Below, piece by piece: positions 63,576 to 64,000 of a DNA stretch of 64,000 nt. The stretch is from Steromphala cineraria (Eukaryota > Mollusca > Gastropoda > Trochida > Trochidae). Below the pieces are notes generated by a model. It was not told where the DNA came from. It was given only the letters and a program-made list of their open reading frames with translations, and did no database searches. The stretch's first letter is position 1. Each line of letters begins with the position of its first letter. Both the position numbers and the translations under genes were made by a program. Location of the stretch: contig OU744731.1 of the NCBI GenBank assembly GCA_916613615.1, positions 60,655,880-60,719,879 on the forward strand, written 5' to 3'.

Positions 63576-64000
63576 AGAAACGCTACCATACACATTGCAA
63601 GATAACTCATTCCACTGGAGACGGATACTACTAAAACACATTTTTTATTATTTCTCAAGAAGTCAACTTACTTATGTGTGAAATTCTGAAACATCATCTT
63701 TTCATGTTTGCGGGAGTCACGCTTTTTAAAAATTCAACAATTTGGAATCACCTTAACTAGGCGAGATAGCAGAGAGATTGAACACTTTTGCTTGTTTTAA
63801 AACGTTCTAGAGCAATGACGCGTCAAGAATGAATGTCACATAAAGTGTATTAGAGTGTCAACATTGTTTTCTGACCAAATTTCCATACTTTATCCATTCT
63901 ACACTGAAATGTCGAACATTCTATGCAAAAAACAATTTGAAATTGCGATTTATGCATCCCATGTGCGTTTGAAGAGACACAACATCAAAAGTAACTTTTC

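Overview
This is a metazoan nuclear window, most likely from a mollusc. It has short exons with GT-AG introns, AT-rich introns packed with small inverted-repeat elements, a DIRS-type retroelement, and two copies of the GAGTGAGTGAG...CAATATT...GGCGGC-like short repeat that is familiar from mollusc genomes (about 9567-9635 and 15700-15765). The phylum is an inference. The gene structures were read directly from the sequence.

Region 1 (1-36.9 kb, + strand): one gene, WDR91, fills the left part. Fourteen exons were placed by splice signals, phase and similarity to the vertebrate protein (89-36669). Every junction is phase-consistent and together they give about 753 codons. Only the first ~40 residues lie upstream of the window. 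Two large minisatellites lie in its introns, and both start exactly at an exon/5' splice-site boundary. The 63-bp array (10384-15316, about 79 units) copies the last 30 nt of an exon plus its donor plus an acceptor-like tract, so each unit looks like a 30-nt micro-exon with a 33-nt micro-intron. The 20-bp array (33779-36300) copies the end of exon 13 plus its donor.

Region 2 (inside the WDR91 intron at 19918-28520): a 6.9-kb DIRS retroelement (21469-28346) with inverted termini, an internal complementary region, gag, RT/RNase H/methyltransferase-like and tyrosine recombinase frames. Gag is broken by a 357-bp hAT-like MITE with an 8-bp target duplication and by a one-base frameshift.

Region 3 (37-57 kb): intergenic repeat territory with clear nesting. 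A 10.0-kb TTAA-flanked element (39537-49553) splits the 3' end of a LINE. A 397-bp deletion derivative of it sits in a WDR91 intron (9730-10126). A second, 3.84-kb element (53290-57129) splits a MITE. A decayed Tc1/mariner transposase lies at 51520-52160.

Region 4 (57.9-62.5 kb, - strand): the 3' end of a second gene. Four phase-compatible exons encode a ShKT domain, a sushi/CCP domain and a C-terminal region of unknown family. WDR91 and this gene are convergent and have no visible functional link. At least three MITE families, several of them TTAA-flanked, are repeated across the window in both orientations.
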